From NCBI GenBank assembly GCA_017983495.1, contig JAGOBH010000001.1:372001-436000 (forward strand): a DNA stretch of 64,000 nucleotides, written 5' to 3'. Origin of the DNA: Pyrinomonadaceae bacterium. Its GTDB lineage: Bacteria > Acidobacteriota > Blastocatellia > Pyrinomonadales > Pyrinomonadaceae. Below, one piece after another: positions 6,571-16,190 of the stretch (the stretch's first letter is position 1; every line of letters starts with the position of its first letter). The position numbers were made by a program, and so were the translations under genes. Under the pieces are notes generated by a model. That model searched no databases. It worked only from the letters and a program-made list of their open reading frames with translations, and had not been told where the DNA came from.

Positions 6571-8655
6571 ATGAAAAAGTTACTCAGAAATGTCCTAATA
6601 GCGGCAGCAGTTTTGTCGGTCCTTTCGTTGCCGTCGGTGGCTCAGCAGGTCAAGCGGACTCCGTTTGACGTGACGAACTATCAGATGGATGTCGCTCTCG
6701 TTCCCGCCGAGCGGAAGATAAACGCGACGGTGGATGTCACGTTCACGCCGCTCGAAGACACGCGCAGTATCACCTTCGAACTAAACGGTTCGCTTAAGGT
6801 CGATTCGGTCACGCGGCAAGGCGCAGGTCCGGCGGTTGTTCCTGCTGGAAGACCTACCGCCAAATCGACGCCGTCGGCTCCGGGATTGACCTTTGTCCAG
6901 GATCAGGCCGGTGTCGCGGATATCGGGCCCAACGTCCGCGTCGATCTCGGCGACACCGTCGTTAAGGGCACGCCCGTCGTTTTACGCTTTAAGTACAGCG
7001 GCATTCTGGAACTTCCCGCCGGCGGCCCGCTGCTCAGCAAGCGGCTTGCTTACATCGGAAACGATCAGGGTTATCTGATGTACGCCGCCCGCTGGTTCCC
7101 GTTTCACGACTATGCAGCCGATCTGGCAACGTCGGATATCTCGATCACTCTGCCCGGCGGGCAGACGATGATCGGTCACAGCGATTCGCCGGTGGCCGCT
7201 TCGGGTGGAAAATACCGTTTCGTTCAGTCCAGACCCTCATTGGTCGGCAATTTTGCGTATGGAAAGTACCAGACCAAGGCTCTACGGTTTGGCGAATACG
7301 AGTTGAACTTCTACACGCGAACCGGCAACACCGAGCTTATATCAAAGTACGGCGAAACGATCGGCAAGGCTCTTCAGTACTACACCAAACAGTTCGGTCC
7401 GGCCGACACGGCACGACGGCTGAACATTGTTCAGATCGACGACGAGAGTCTCGATTTTTACTCGGCTCAGGGAATGCTGTTTATTGCTAACCGGCAGTTC
7501 GAAGAGGCTCGGGATGTCACGTTCTCGCGTTTGCAGCGTGAAGCGGCATATCAGTGGTGGGGACTCGCGGTCGGGCTGAAATCGTTTGATGACGTATGGC
7601 TGTCGCAGGGGCTTGCCGAATACAGTGCCGTTTCACTGCGTGAAAGCGAGACGGACGCCGCACGGCTCGAGGACCTGAGGCGTGAGCTTTTGGAAAAATC
7701 GCTCACGTTCGAACAGACCGCGTCGCTTGTGCGTGCTCCGGCAAATCTCGACGACCAGTCGGTCGCCTATCAATATCTGATGTACGGCAAAGGTGCCTTT
7801 GTCTTCAAGCTGCTTCGCGACACGCTCGGGGCGGACAAGTTCGATCAGTTACTGAAGGCCTATCTTCAGGAATATCGCGGCAAGAGCGCCTCGATCGACG
7901 ATTTTGAAAAACTCGCGACACGCGTTGCCGGCCAGCCAATGCGGTATTTCTTCGCCCGCTGGGTCGAGGGAACGGGCGTGCCGGAATTTAATGCTGATTA
8001 TCTGATCATCCGAACCAAAGGCGGCAAGTTTGTCACCCGCGGAACCGTCAAGCAAAATTACGACAATTTGCGTCTGCCGATCGAAATACAGCTCAAATCC
8101 GAGGGCGAACCGCAGTCGCAGAACGTGACCGTGATGGTCGACGACTCAAGTGCCGACTTTAACATCGAATCGACCGGAAAACCGCTCGGTGTCATCCTTG
8201 ACCCAAACTACAAGTTGCTGCGTATTTCGTCCGACCTGCGAGTTTCGTCGATCGCCCGCCGCGGCATCGAGCAGTTTAAGGAAGGCAATTACGTCGAGGC
8301 TCAAACGCAGTTTGAAGCAGCTCTCAAATTGGACCGCTCAAATGCGTGGATCTATTACCACCTCGGCCTGCTCTATCTCGAACAGCGTAATTACGACCTG
8401 GCGATAGACAATTTCAAAGCAGCCCGCGATCTGGGCAACCAGGGTGCCGCCCGGCCGACGTGGCTGCACGTCTGGGCTGAGATCAAAATGGGCAACGCCT
8501 ACGATGCCAAAGGTGACCGCACCCGTGCCGTCGGTGCGTACAAGCGTGCAGAAACGCTCGGCGACAACTACGACAACGCCCAGGAAGCCGTGAAAAAGTA
8601 TCAGGCTTCGCCGTTTGATCCGAAAGAAAAGCAGAGCACGTCGGCGGTCAAGTAG
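6571..8655 (+). CDS. M1 (gluzincin) peptidase-like TPR protein lacking zinc ligands
   Basis: A 694-residue secreted protein; the signal peptide ends near AQQ at about 25. The start at 6571 was chosen because the encoded N-terminus is a good signal peptide; the longer frame overlaps the PHP gene. An N-terminal M1-type beta domain is followed by the region corresponding to the peptidase core. The zinc site HExxH(x18)E is replaced: 'REAAY' at 323-327 and Gln346 in 'WLSQGLAEY', so all three zinc ligands are lost while Glu324 remains. The GxMEN exopeptidase motif is also absent. The C-terminus (about 565-670) holds TPR repeats. A binding or scaffold role is likelier than peptidase activity. Confidence 0.8.
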   Translation: MKKLLRNVLIAAAVLSVLSLPSVAQQVKRTPFDVTNYQMDVALVPAERKINATVDVTFTPLEDTRSITFELNGSLKVDSVTRQGAGPAVVPAGRPTAKSTPSAPGLTFVQDQAGVADIGPNVRVDLGDTVVKGTPVVLRFKYSGILELPAGGPLLSKRLAYIGNDQGYLMYAARWFPFHDYAADLATSDISITLPGGQTMIGHSDSPVAASGGKYRFVQSRPSLVGNFAYGKYQTKALRFGEYELNFYTRTGNTELISKYGETIGKALQYYTKQFGPADTARRLNIVQIDDESLDFYSAQGMLFIANRQFEEARDVTFSRLQREAAYQWWGLAVGLKSFDDVWLSQGLAEYSAVSLRESETDAARLEDLRRELLEKSLTFEQTASLVRAPANLDDQSVAYQYLMYGKGAFVFKLLRDTLGADKFDQLLKAYLQEYRGKSASIDDFEKLATRVAGQPMRYFFARWVEGTGVPEFNADYLIIRTKGGKFVTRGTVKQNYDNLRLPIEIQLKSEGEPQSQNVTVMVDDSSADFNIESTGKPLGVILDPNYKLLRISSDLRVSSIARRGIEQFKEGNYVEAQTQFEAALKLDRSNAWIYYHLGLLYLEQRNYDLAIDNFKAARDLGNQGAARPTWLHVWAEIKMGNAYDAKGDRTRAVGAYKRAETLGDNYDNAQEAVKKYQASPFDPKEKQSTSAVK

Positions 8656-8680
8656 TTTTGACTCGAATATAAACTAAAAG

Positions 8681-8717
8681 AAAAGGGGCAGGAGAAACAT
8701 ATTCTCCCGCCCCTTTT
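8681..8717. terminator. Bidirectional hairpin terminator
   Basis: AAAAGGGGCAGGAGAA (8681-8696) pairs with TTCTCCCGCCCCTTTT (8702-8717) around a 5-base loop with one A-C mismatch. There is an A-run on the left and a T-run on the right. It lies between the convergent M1-like and TonB-receptor genes and can serve both. Confidence 0.85.
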
Positions 8718-8739
8718 TTACCCCTTGTTCCCGCTTGAA

Positions 8740-11700
8740 TTAGAAACGGAACTTGGCTCTGAACTGCCCGACTCGCGGGCCGCCGGTGGTGTTTGTTATC
8801 ACACCAAAATCGACCGAATCCTGAAGATCCGAGTTCGGACTCTGGAAGTTGACCGTGTCGAAGACGTTGAACAGATCAAAGCCCAATTCGAAGCTCATTC
8901 GCTCATTGATCTTCGTGCTCTTGGCAAAGCTCAGGTCAAAACGCTTTTGCATCGGTCCGCGGAACGTGTTGCGTCCGAGGTTGCCGAACCCGCCCAGCGG
9001 CGAGCTGAAGCATGACGTGTTGATGACCGGTACGTTGCCTGCGGAGTAGCCTGAGATGGCATCGGCCGCGGTGCAGTTGATGTTCGGACGGCCGAAACCA
9101 AGACGGTAAATACCGCCTGATCCGCGGGTCAGAGACGTCAACTGACTAGCGTTGGCGATCTCGGGTTCAGACGCAAATACCGTAAACGGTGAGCCCGACT
9201 GTGCCTGGAAGAATCCGGAGACCGACCAGCCTGTCAGGAATCGGTTCTTGGATCCGCCCGTCGGGATTTCCCAGACGAAATTCGTGCTAAAGCGATGGGT
9301 ACGGTCAAAATCCGAAACCGCACGGTTATTCTCGAGGTTTCTTGCATCGCCCTGAGCGATAAATCCGCTATTCGGAACGTCAGGTTTGCCGCCGCCCGCG
9401 GTACTTCCCGGATCGGTCGACATGATATCGATCGATTTTGAGAAGGTATAGGCGACGTTGAACTGGAGCCCTCTCGACAGACGCTTGGTCAGACTGAACT
9501 GTCCGCCGTGGTAATTCGAGTGGCCCTTTGACTGGAGTAGCAGTGCCTCAGGAACGTTGAAACCAAGGATCGGAACGCGTGCTTCGAAGTTAATGAACGT
9601 TCCGTTCGCCGCCGACAGGTTTAGATCCTGACGTCCGGTGACGGTGTTCAGAAAGCCGAATGCCACGCCGGTGCCGCGTGCACGGGCGGTCGAACCTACG
9701 TTTAACGGACCGTTCGGCGAACCGGCGGCGACATACGCCAGATTGAAACGCTCGTAGATATGGTCGGGCGTATTCGGATCGTTGAGGTCAAAACCCTGAT
9801 TGAGTGCGTTAGCGATCAGCAGGTTCTTGCCCGACGTACCGACATAACGTGCCTCAAACATCAGGTCCTTCATGATCTCGTACTGAGCGCCTACATTCCA
9901 CTGGTGAACATACGGCGTTTTGAGATTGCGGTCGATAGCACGAAACTCGAATGTTTCGGCGATGTTTCCGCGTGTACAATTCAAACCGGTCGAGGGTACG
10001 CAACCCGTTCCCTGCGGTGTGCCGCGTGAATCGACGAAGACGGGTGTGTTATCGCGAATACTGTAGCTGCCCGTAGCTCCTGAACTGCGGACGATACGGA
10101 ACGGCAGCCACTGATTAAGCGGAATGTTTGTCGGAACGCCCGAGAACGCCGACTGGATCGCCACGTTTCCGCTCGGCACGGTTATCTCGACTTCGCGTAA
10201 GAACGGGTAGTTCGAGAAGATCGTATTAATAAACGCGGCCGACGGACGGTCATAGAACAGGCCGTAACCGCCACGGAACACGAGTTTGTCGCTGACGGAG
10301 TAAGCAAGGCCGACACGCGGTGCGAAGTTGTTCACGTCCTGGCCGTTCAGCGTGTGTTTGCTTCCGGCCTTAACAGTTGCAGCGATCGCCGAATCGACGA
10401 TCGAAACCGAGGTGTCACGGACATTGCTCGGGACGATAAAGCCCGCCGTCGGATTGTCACAGAGTGCATTCGTGCCGCCGGTTGTAGCAAAACACGGCTT
10501 GTACGGCTCTAGATCAAAGTTGCCGATGCGACCGTTCTTTTCGGTCGGCCACATGAACAGCTCGTATCGCAGTCCGAGATTCAGGTTGAGCTTGCGGGTG
10601 ATCTTCCAATCATCAGCGACATAGAATCCGAAGTCCTTAAAGCGAAAGCTCTTGTCCGTGATCCCGTACTGAGTGTCGGCTTCGGTAGCGTTGCCGGTCA
10701 GAAACTGGGTGAATGAATCGAATTTCTCAAATTCGGTCGCCTGTTCTTCGGGAAGATTTGTATCGTACTGATGACTCTTGAATTCGCCGCCAAACTTGAT
10801 GCTGTGGCTGCCGGTTGTCCAGCTGGCGTTGTCGCCGATGCTGTAGGTAACCTGCTTACGTTTGTTGAACGAATCATTTGGCCCGCCGAATGAGAAGTTG
10901 GCGATGTTGTTGCGGCCGATGTAATGCCCGAGTCGTGTGGTCGAAACACTCGGATCGAAGGTCGAAGCCGGGTTATTCACACCGACAAATGAATTGGTGA
11001 AATCGCCGGTCGAAAAATCTTCGGTCAGTGCTCTGGTGTTATTAAGGTAAAAATAACCAAAACGAACTTCGTTAACAAAATTCGGCGAGAAGATATGCGT
11101 GTTGCCGATCGACAGCGTTCGGTTGCGGTCATTACGTCGAAGCGTAGTCGGCGACGCAAGGCTGTTCGGATCCGGGAACGAATCGAGACCCGGGAAATTG
11201 GCAAAGAATAATGTTCCGCTGATCGAATTGTGCGTGCTCAGCTGTCCGTCAATACGGCTCGTAAACTGATGCTGTTTGAATGTCGACGGCTCAACGCTGA
11301 TGACCTCAACAAGCGGGTTGTTACGCTGCCGGGTGACGCTCGTAACCGTCGGGAAAAAACCGGCCTGAAAACTACCGGTCCCGGTCTGATCGACGATGCC
11401 GAGAGCACGGTAATTTGAGATGCTCGGCAGATAAAATCCGCCGGTGACTGGATTCCTCAGGTTCAGGATCCGGAATGCAACATCACTGATGTCGCTGGCG
11501 AGCAGACAGTTAGTTCCAACGGTACAACCGTTGAACTGGTTGAATGCCGCGGCGATCGATGCCTTTGAGCGGTCGGTACCTAGAGCGCTGAAAGCGAGCG
11601 GCAGAACCGTGCGGGTTCTGGCGGTAGGCACGAGGCCAGTGTTGGCGTCGGTGTACTGATAGCCGCCGAAGAAAAAGAACTTGTCTTTAACGATCGGTCC

Positions 11701-12579
11701 GCCGATCGTAAATCCTGTCTCGGTACGATCAGCCTTGGGTTTTTCATTTCCGCTTTCTTTAAGAAAATACTCGTTCGAATTGAAGGCCTTGTTCTGAAGG
11801 TAATAGTAAGCCGACCCTCTAAACTGGTTTCCGCCCGACTTGGTGACAAGCTGAAAGTTGCCGCCGCCGCTGCGTCCGGTCGAGGCGTCGTAGAGCGAGG
11901 TCTGGAGCTTGACCTCTTGCAGCGTCTCAGGTGCCGGCGAGATGTTGTCACTGAGCGAACCTTCGTTGCTGGTGATGTTTGTCGCGTCGATGCCGTTAAA
12001 GAACAGGCTTGTCGACGTGGTGCGTGTACCGTTGACCGATGGCGAAACGTTTCCGTTTCCGTTAACACCGACGGGTGACAGCTCAGACGACACACCTGCC
12101 TCGGAGCCGAGAAGTCCGGTAAAGCTCCGGGTCGACGTCGGCACTCGGGTCAGCTGTTCGCCTGTGATCTGCCGCGATACGGCGGCGGACTCTGACTGGA
12201 CAAGCGGCTGATCGGCCGTAACGTCTACAAACACGTCGGAAGATCCGACTTCCAGAGTTACGTCGACGGGTCGCACAACCGAAGCTTCGACATCGACACG
12301 CTCACTTACCGATTTTTTGAAACCGTCCTTTTCGTAAGAGACAGAATAGACACCGACCGGTAGTACGGTCATAGTCCAACGACCCTCCGCATTCGTCGTC
12401 GTATTGCGGACTGCGTTCGTTGATATGTTTTTGACCGTGACGTTGGCACCCTGAATCACGGCGCCATTGGTATCGGTGATCGTTCCGGCAAGTCCGCCGG
12501 TCGATTGAGCAAGGGCCGACGTCGATAAAACGGCTGTGATAACTAATGTGAGAAGCACCACGAAAAGCTTCGATTGCAT
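8740..12579 (-). CDS. TonB-dependent receptor, Oar-like with carboxypeptidase-regulatory domain
   Basis: A 1,279-residue outer-membrane protein. The start at 12579 was chosen because AGGAG precedes it by six bases and a clean signal peptide follows (cleavage after ALA-Q near 24). Residues about 26-105 are a carboxypeptidase-regulatory-like (Ig-fold) domain starting 'STGGLAGTITDTNGAVIQGA', about 120-230 the plug, and the rest a 22-strand-type barrel ending in the Phe required for BAM-dependent insertion. This Oar-like type is strongly expanded in Acidobacteriota. The transported ligand is unknown, with no SusD-like partner or other substrate-specific gene adjacent. A terminator lies just downstream. 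Confidence 0.88.
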   Translation of the reverse strand: MQSKLFVVLLTLVITAVLSTSALAQSTGGLAGTITDTNGAVIQGANVTVKNISTNAVRNTTTNAEGRWTMTVLPVGVYSVSYEKDGFKKSVSERVDVEASVVRPVDVTLEVGSSDVFVDVTADQPLVQSESAAVSRQITGEQLTRVPTSTRSFTGLLGSEAGVSSELSPVGVNGNGNVSPSVNGTRTTSTSLFFNGIDATNITSNEGSLSDNISPAPETLQEVKLQTSLYDASTGRSGGGNFQLVTKSGGNQFRGSAYYYLQNKAFNSNEYFLKESGNEKPKADRTETGFTIGGPIVKDKFFFFGGYQYTDANTGLVPTARTRTVLPLAFSALGTDRSKASIAAAFNQFNGCTVGTNCLLASDISDVAFRILNLRNPVTGGFYLPSISNYRALGIVDQTGTGSFQAGFFPTVTSVTRQRNNPLVEVISVEPSTFKQHQFTSRIDGQLSTHNSISGTLFFANFPGLDSFPDPNSLASPTTLRRNDRNRTLSIGNTHIFSPNFVNEVRFGYFYLNNTRALTEDFSTGDFTNSFVGVNNPASTFDPSVSTTRLGHYIGRNNIANFSFGGPNDSFNKRKQVTYSIGDNASWTTGSHSIKFGGEFKSHQYDTNLPEEQATEFEKFDSFTQFLTGNATEADTQYGITDKSFRFKDFGFYVADDWKITRKLNLNLGLRYELFMWPTEKNGRIGNFDLEPYKPCFATTGGTNALCDNPTAGFIVPSNVRDTSVSIVDSAIAATVKAGSKHTLNGQDVNNFAPRVGLAYSVSDKLVFRGGYGLFYDRPSAAFINTIFSNYPFLREVEITVPSGNVAIQSAFSGVPTNIPLNQWLPFRIVRSSGATGSYSIRDNTPVFVDSRGTPQGTGCVPSTGLNCTRGNIAETFEFRAIDRNLKTPYVHQWNVGAQYEIMKDLMFEARYVGTSGKNLLIANALNQGFDLNDPNTPDHIYERFNLAYVAAGSPNGPLNVGSTARARGTGVAFGFLNTVTGRQDLNLSAANGTFINFEARVPILGFNVPEALLLQSKGHSNYHGGQFSLTKRLSRGLQFNVAYTFSKSIDIMSTDPGSTAGGGKPDVPNSGFIAQGDARNLENNRAVSDFDRTHRFSTNFVWEIPTGGSKNRFLTGWSVSGFFQAQSGSPFTVFASEPEIANASQLTSLTRGSGGIYRLGFGRPNINCTAADAISGYSAGNVPVINTSCFSSPLGGFGNLGRNTFRGPMQKRFDLSFAKSTKINERMSFELGFDLFNVFDTVNFQSPNSDLQDSVDFGVITNTTGGPRVGQFRAKFRF

Positions 12580-12978
12580 ATTCACTCCTTTTTGATACAT
12601 CTTAAAAGTACTAGCACAACAACCGCTCGCAGCTTCTGCCGTCAAACAGTCATCGGAATCCTAAAGTTAATAAATTCTTTGTAGCAATGGAGAGGATATG
12701 TCGGCGAAGTTACAGTGAAGTGAACCTCGTATTAAGAATGTGTTAAATAAGTAAATTTTCGTCTCCGAGGAGAGAGGCTCTTGCATGTGGTCGCAATCGC
12801 AGAACCGGGTCGAGCTCAGACGCGTTGCTGATCAAGGCAGACATCCGCTGGAAAGCACCGTTGGCGAAATCAGGATGAACTCAGGGCGACGACCGCCTTC
12901 CGTTAGAGATATTGTTATAAAGCAAAAAAGGACAGAACAGCTATTGGCCGTCCTGTCCCTTATTTATTTGCAGACTGA
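12580..12978. other. Intergenic region upstream of the TonB receptor
   Basis: About 400 bases without a credible gene. The receptor's promoter must lie in the right part, around 12650-12760, which is AT-rich, but I cannot pick -35/-10 boxes with confidence. The right end holds the terminator of the next minus-strand gene. A 71-codon plus-strand frame at 12785-13000 runs through that terminator and was rejected. Confidence 0.6.
12928..12960 (-). terminator. Hairpin terminator of the choice-of-anchor-I gene
   Basis: GGACAG (12930-12935) pairs with CTGTCC (12953-12958), and an A-run at 12924-12928 becomes a T-run on the minus strand. It lies about 20 bases beyond the stop of the gene at 12979. 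The loop is long (17 bases), so strength is uncertain. Confidence 0.5.
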
Positions 12979-14589
12979 TTATCTAACCTTCACAAACTGA
13001 TAAAGCGTCGTCGTGCCGCTTATTTCGTTTGCAACAGCAATGAGCGGAACACCGGTCGGGCTGTCATCTCCGGAAATGAACTTTATACCTTCCGGGCCGA
13101 GGTCACCGACGGTGCCATTGACAGTTCCCGGCCCCGGGCTAACCCCAAAGTTTCGGTTGTTGATGTACTGAATATATTTAACGTCATATGGATCAGAGAC
13201 ATCATAGACCATAATTCCGCCGATTCGCTCTAAGCCAACAAAAGCATAGGTTCTGCCGTACGCCTTGCCGATCGTAACCGCTTCTGGCTCAGGACCTTTG
13301 TTATCGCTACGGCTATCCAGAGAATTGTCTGTATTGCTGGCGTTGAAAAATAAAGGGTATCGGGCAGCTGTCTCTTGTTCGATATGGTCTCCGCTGTCAT
13401 AAACCAACTCACCGTCTTCAGTCCAAATCGAGAACGAACGTCCGCCGAGCGTATAGATCTCGTCAAAATCACCGTCGCCATCAATATCGCCGGTTTTGTT
13501 GGTAACGTTTAGCCGACCGAGGTTTCCAGGCAATTTTAGAGTTACTGCACTTGGAAAGATGATCGGGTCAAGCATATATGAACTGCTTCCGAGCCGAACC
13601 TCTTCAACTAGGCCCGAATATTCACGTGCATCACCCTCGTTAGCCGTAACCAGAAATGTCCGATTCTTATACTTTAAGGTCGAGATCGAATCCGGCTGAT
13701 ACATTCCAAACACGGGCCAGTTTCTAATGTCTATTCGCGGCGAGCCCGCTGAGCTATCGCTTGCATCCAGTTTATTTTCGCCCGAACTATAATCTTTGAA
13801 CCCAAGACTAACAAGCTTGGTGATGGTTGCTGACTTAATATCCAGAACAGCAAGAGCATTGTTCTCCTGAAGCGTAATGTAAGCCGTTTTTGAGTTATGA
13901 TCTACAGCAATGTACTCGGGTTCAAGGTCTTGCGAAATGCTCGAGCCGGGACCGTAAATGCGAATCCGGGGATCGATCGCTGTGCCATTGAACTGAGTAA
14001 AATCGACGTTCTGGGCGGCGGCGTTAGCAACACCATCTCTCATGTCGACGATCGTGATCGAGCCGATCGGATCGACAAAACCGGCTCCGTAACCGCTAGG
14101 TTCGCCTTCGTTCGCAACCAAAATGCGATCGCCGTTTGGAGTAAAGGTCAGCATGTCAGGAAGAGCACCGGCCGGCACATCGTTCAGGTAATTTCCGCTT
14201 GTGTCGAAGAATACGACCTTTCCGTTATCAGTTTTAACATTTGCCTCAACGGCGGCAGCGACTATGCCATTTTTAACATCTACTGAATTGGCTGCTCGGC
14301 CGTAAGGAGAAAGGTCAATACTGAAAAGGAATGTCGGGTTTGATGGATCTGATGCATCAAGGACATCTATCCCCGGATTAACAGTTTCTGAATCAAAAGC
14401 GTTGACAACAAACAGCCGCTGCGTTACCGGATCATGAGCGACGATCTCGGCAGCTCCCTTGTCAAACAAACCAGTCGTGCGCGAACCGAGAAGGCGAAGT
14501 TCGACGGACGGTTTAGCCCCAAACGCTGTCGCACTGATAAAAAGCAAAAGTGTGAGCGCACCAAATTTATGCGCAATATTCGATCTCAT
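12979..14589 (-). CDS. Secreted choice-of-anchor-I-type beta-propeller protein
   Basis: About 536 residues. The start at 14589 was preferred over an ATG five codons upstream because GGAG sits nine bases before it. A signal peptide (to about FGA at 24) precedes a repeat protein with 'GAAEIVAHDPVTQRLFVVNA', 'MLTFTPNGDRILVANEGEP', 'FLVTANEGDAREYSG' and 'GPEPEAVTIGKAYGRTYAFVGLER', the signature of the choice-of-anchor I family (LVIVD/alkaline-phosphatase-associated seven-bladed propellers). Such proteins are usually exported and surface-attached. No C-terminal sorting anchor is visible here, so it is probably periplasmic or released. Its enzymatic function is unknown. Confidence 0.75.
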   Translation of the reverse strand: MRSNIAHKFGALTLLLFISATAFGAKPSVELRLLGSRTTGLFDKGAAEIVAHDPVTQRLFVVNAFDSETVNPGIDVLDASDPSNPTFLFSIDLSPYGRAANSVDVKNGIVAAAVEANVKTDNGKVVFFDTSGNYLNDVPAGALPDMLTFTPNGDRILVANEGEPSGYGAGFVDPIGSITIVDMRDGVANAAAQNVDFTQFNGTAIDPRIRIYGPGSSISQDLEPEYIAVDHNSKTAYITLQENNALAVLDIKSATITKLVSLGFKDYSSGENKLDASDSSAGSPRIDIRNWPVFGMYQPDSISTLKYKNRTFLVTANEGDAREYSGLVEEVRLGSSSYMLDPIIFPSAVTLKLPGNLGRLNVTNKTGDIDGDGDFDEIYTLGGRSFSIWTEDGELVYDSGDHIEQETAARYPLFFNASNTDNSLDSRSDNKGPEPEAVTIGKAYGRTYAFVGLERIGGIMVYDVSDPYDVKYIQYINNRNFGVSPGPGTVNGTVGDLGPEGIKFISGDDSPTGVPLIAVANEISGTTTLYQFVKVR

Positions 14590-14811
14590 AATAGACTTCT
14601 CCATAGTGTAGGACTTGTGTTAATTAACCGATTTACGGCCCGAAACGAGATGTTTCGAATTGTTAGCTGAATTGAGAAGGATATCGAAGTCCGTGAATAT
14701 CGGGGTTACAACTACCTTAAATGGATGTTAATAAATGATGGTGGTTCACGAACGTGCCCGGGAAAAGGGCGACGCACTGAATCTTTGTGGGCGCGGCTTC
14801 TTTGATCGAGT

Positions 14812-16185
14812 TTAGCGGATCAGCGATGCGGCGGCTTCTTCGCCGGTGTTGATGGCACCTTCCATAAAGCCTTGCCAGTCGGCGAGGTGTTCGCCGGCGA
14901 ATAGGACCTTGCCGTGCGGACGAGCGAGGACCGGGCGAATGCCAAACCACTGGCCCGGGCGGTAGAGGGCGTAGGCGCCTTCGGTAAATTCGTCACGCTG
15001 CCAGGCGTATGACGCAATGCCGCGTGCGAGGCTTGGTGCCTCGGGTTCGAGATCGACGAGGTCGCGCGTGATGATGTTCATTCGGCGGCAATCGTCGTGC
15101 GAGGCAAGCACATCGGCCTTTTCGCCGACCGCGTACGCCGTCAGGATGCCCTGTTTGCCGGGCTGATTTTGGGTCGAGTGAAAATAGTAATGCGATGTCG
15201 TGTCGGAAACGAGTGAGAATTTCTCATCTTTCCAAAAACGTTGGTCGTAAAGAACGGAGTTTTTAATGATACGGGCGTAGATCAGTTTTTCAGCGGCTGC
15301 GGCCTGAACGGCAGGCAGCGGCGGGTCGAATTTGATCTTGCGAAGACTGGCGACCGGAGCGGTGCAAATACATGCGTCCGCCCGAAAGCTCTCGGTCCCG
15401 GCCTTGATCGTAACAAAGCCGCCGCGCTGAACAATGTCGGTCACCTTGATCCCGGTGCGGATGTTCTCAAGGCCTACGCGCTTTGTAAATTCCCCGATGA
15501 GCCGCGAGTTGCCGCCGGTCATCTTGTAATCCATCTGGTTTTTCGTGCGTGTCTCGTCGTTTTCGGCGTATTCGGCGAGGGCACCAAAGGCGGAGACGTG
15601 ACGGATCGATTCGCCAAAATCAGTGCTGTCCGCAAGGTCGCGGAGTATCAGATCTTCGCGTGAAAAGCCGATGTCCGAGAGATGCGTCCACCAATCTTTG
15701 CGGTCGAGACGCTCTTTTTGCGGCTGCGTCAATTTCTCATAGCCCGCGACCATCTTTTTGAACGCCGCGTCGGCCGTCGGCGAAAAGCCCCATTCGCCCG
15801 GACGCGAGACCTTGCCGTTCTGCTGCAGACGGTCGTCGAACTGATGGCGCTGAATGGCGATCTTAAAGTCAGCACACAGAGCCTTGATCCGCTCGTGGTC
15901 TTCGCCGATCCATTCGGCACCGAGCTCGCAGACAAGCTCTCTGTTCTCGGGCATCGAATGTGAGAACACGCGTCCGCCTGTTCGGCTTCGTGCTTCCAAA
16001 ACCGTAACACTCCAACCCGCGGTCTTGAGCTTAAACGCCGCCGACAGCCCCGCCAGGCCTGAGCCGATGATAACGCACGACCTTTTACGAGGCGATTGTC
16101 CAAAAACATTGTGCGAACCCACTGCGATTCCCGCAGTAGTAAGACCTAGTATCTTTAAAAACTCTCGGCGATCCGTGTTTTTCAT
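14812..16185 (-). CDS. Tat-exported flavin-containing amine oxidase
   Basis: A 457-residue protein with a twin-arginine signal ('DRREFLKILG', residues 5-14) followed by a hydrophobic stretch. The FAD dinucleotide-binding motif 'IIGSGLAGLSAA' (39-50), 'LEARSRTGGRV' (63-73) and C-terminal 'VLFAGEHLADWQGFMEGAINTG' are the classic monoamine/polyamine oxidase (PF01593) signature. It would oxidise a primary or secondary amine, or a related substrate, outside the cytoplasm with FAD loaded before export. Five bases separate it from the upstream CbbQ-type gene, so the two form an operon. The substrate is undetermined. Confidence 0.85.
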   Translation of the reverse strand: MKNTDRREFLKILGLTTAGIAVGSHNVFGQSPRKRSCVIIGSGLAGLSAAFKLKTAGWSVTVLEARSRTGGRVFSHSMPENRELVCELGAEWIGEDHERIKALCADFKIAIQRHQFDDRLQQNGKVSRPGEWGFSPTADAAFKKMVAGYEKLTQPQKERLDRKDWWTHLSDIGFSREDLILRDLADSTDFGESIRHVSAFGALAEYAENDETRTKNQMDYKMTGGNSRLIGEFTKRVGLENIRTGIKVTDIVQRGGFVTIKAGTESFRADACICTAPVASLRKIKFDPPLPAVQAAAAEKLIYARIIKNSVLYDQRFWKDEKFSLVSDTTSHYYFHSTQNQPGKQGILTAYAVGEKADVLASHDDCRRMNIITRDLVDLEPEAPSLARGIASYAWQRDEFTEGAYALYRPGQWFGIRPVLARPHGKVLFAGEHLADWQGFMEGAINTGEEAAASLIR

Positions 16186-16190
16186 ATTCC

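Noticed and set aside
12785..13000. 71-codon plus-strand frame in the TonB upstream region
   Set aside because: Crosses a likely terminator and the end of the opposite gene, with no ribosome binding site.
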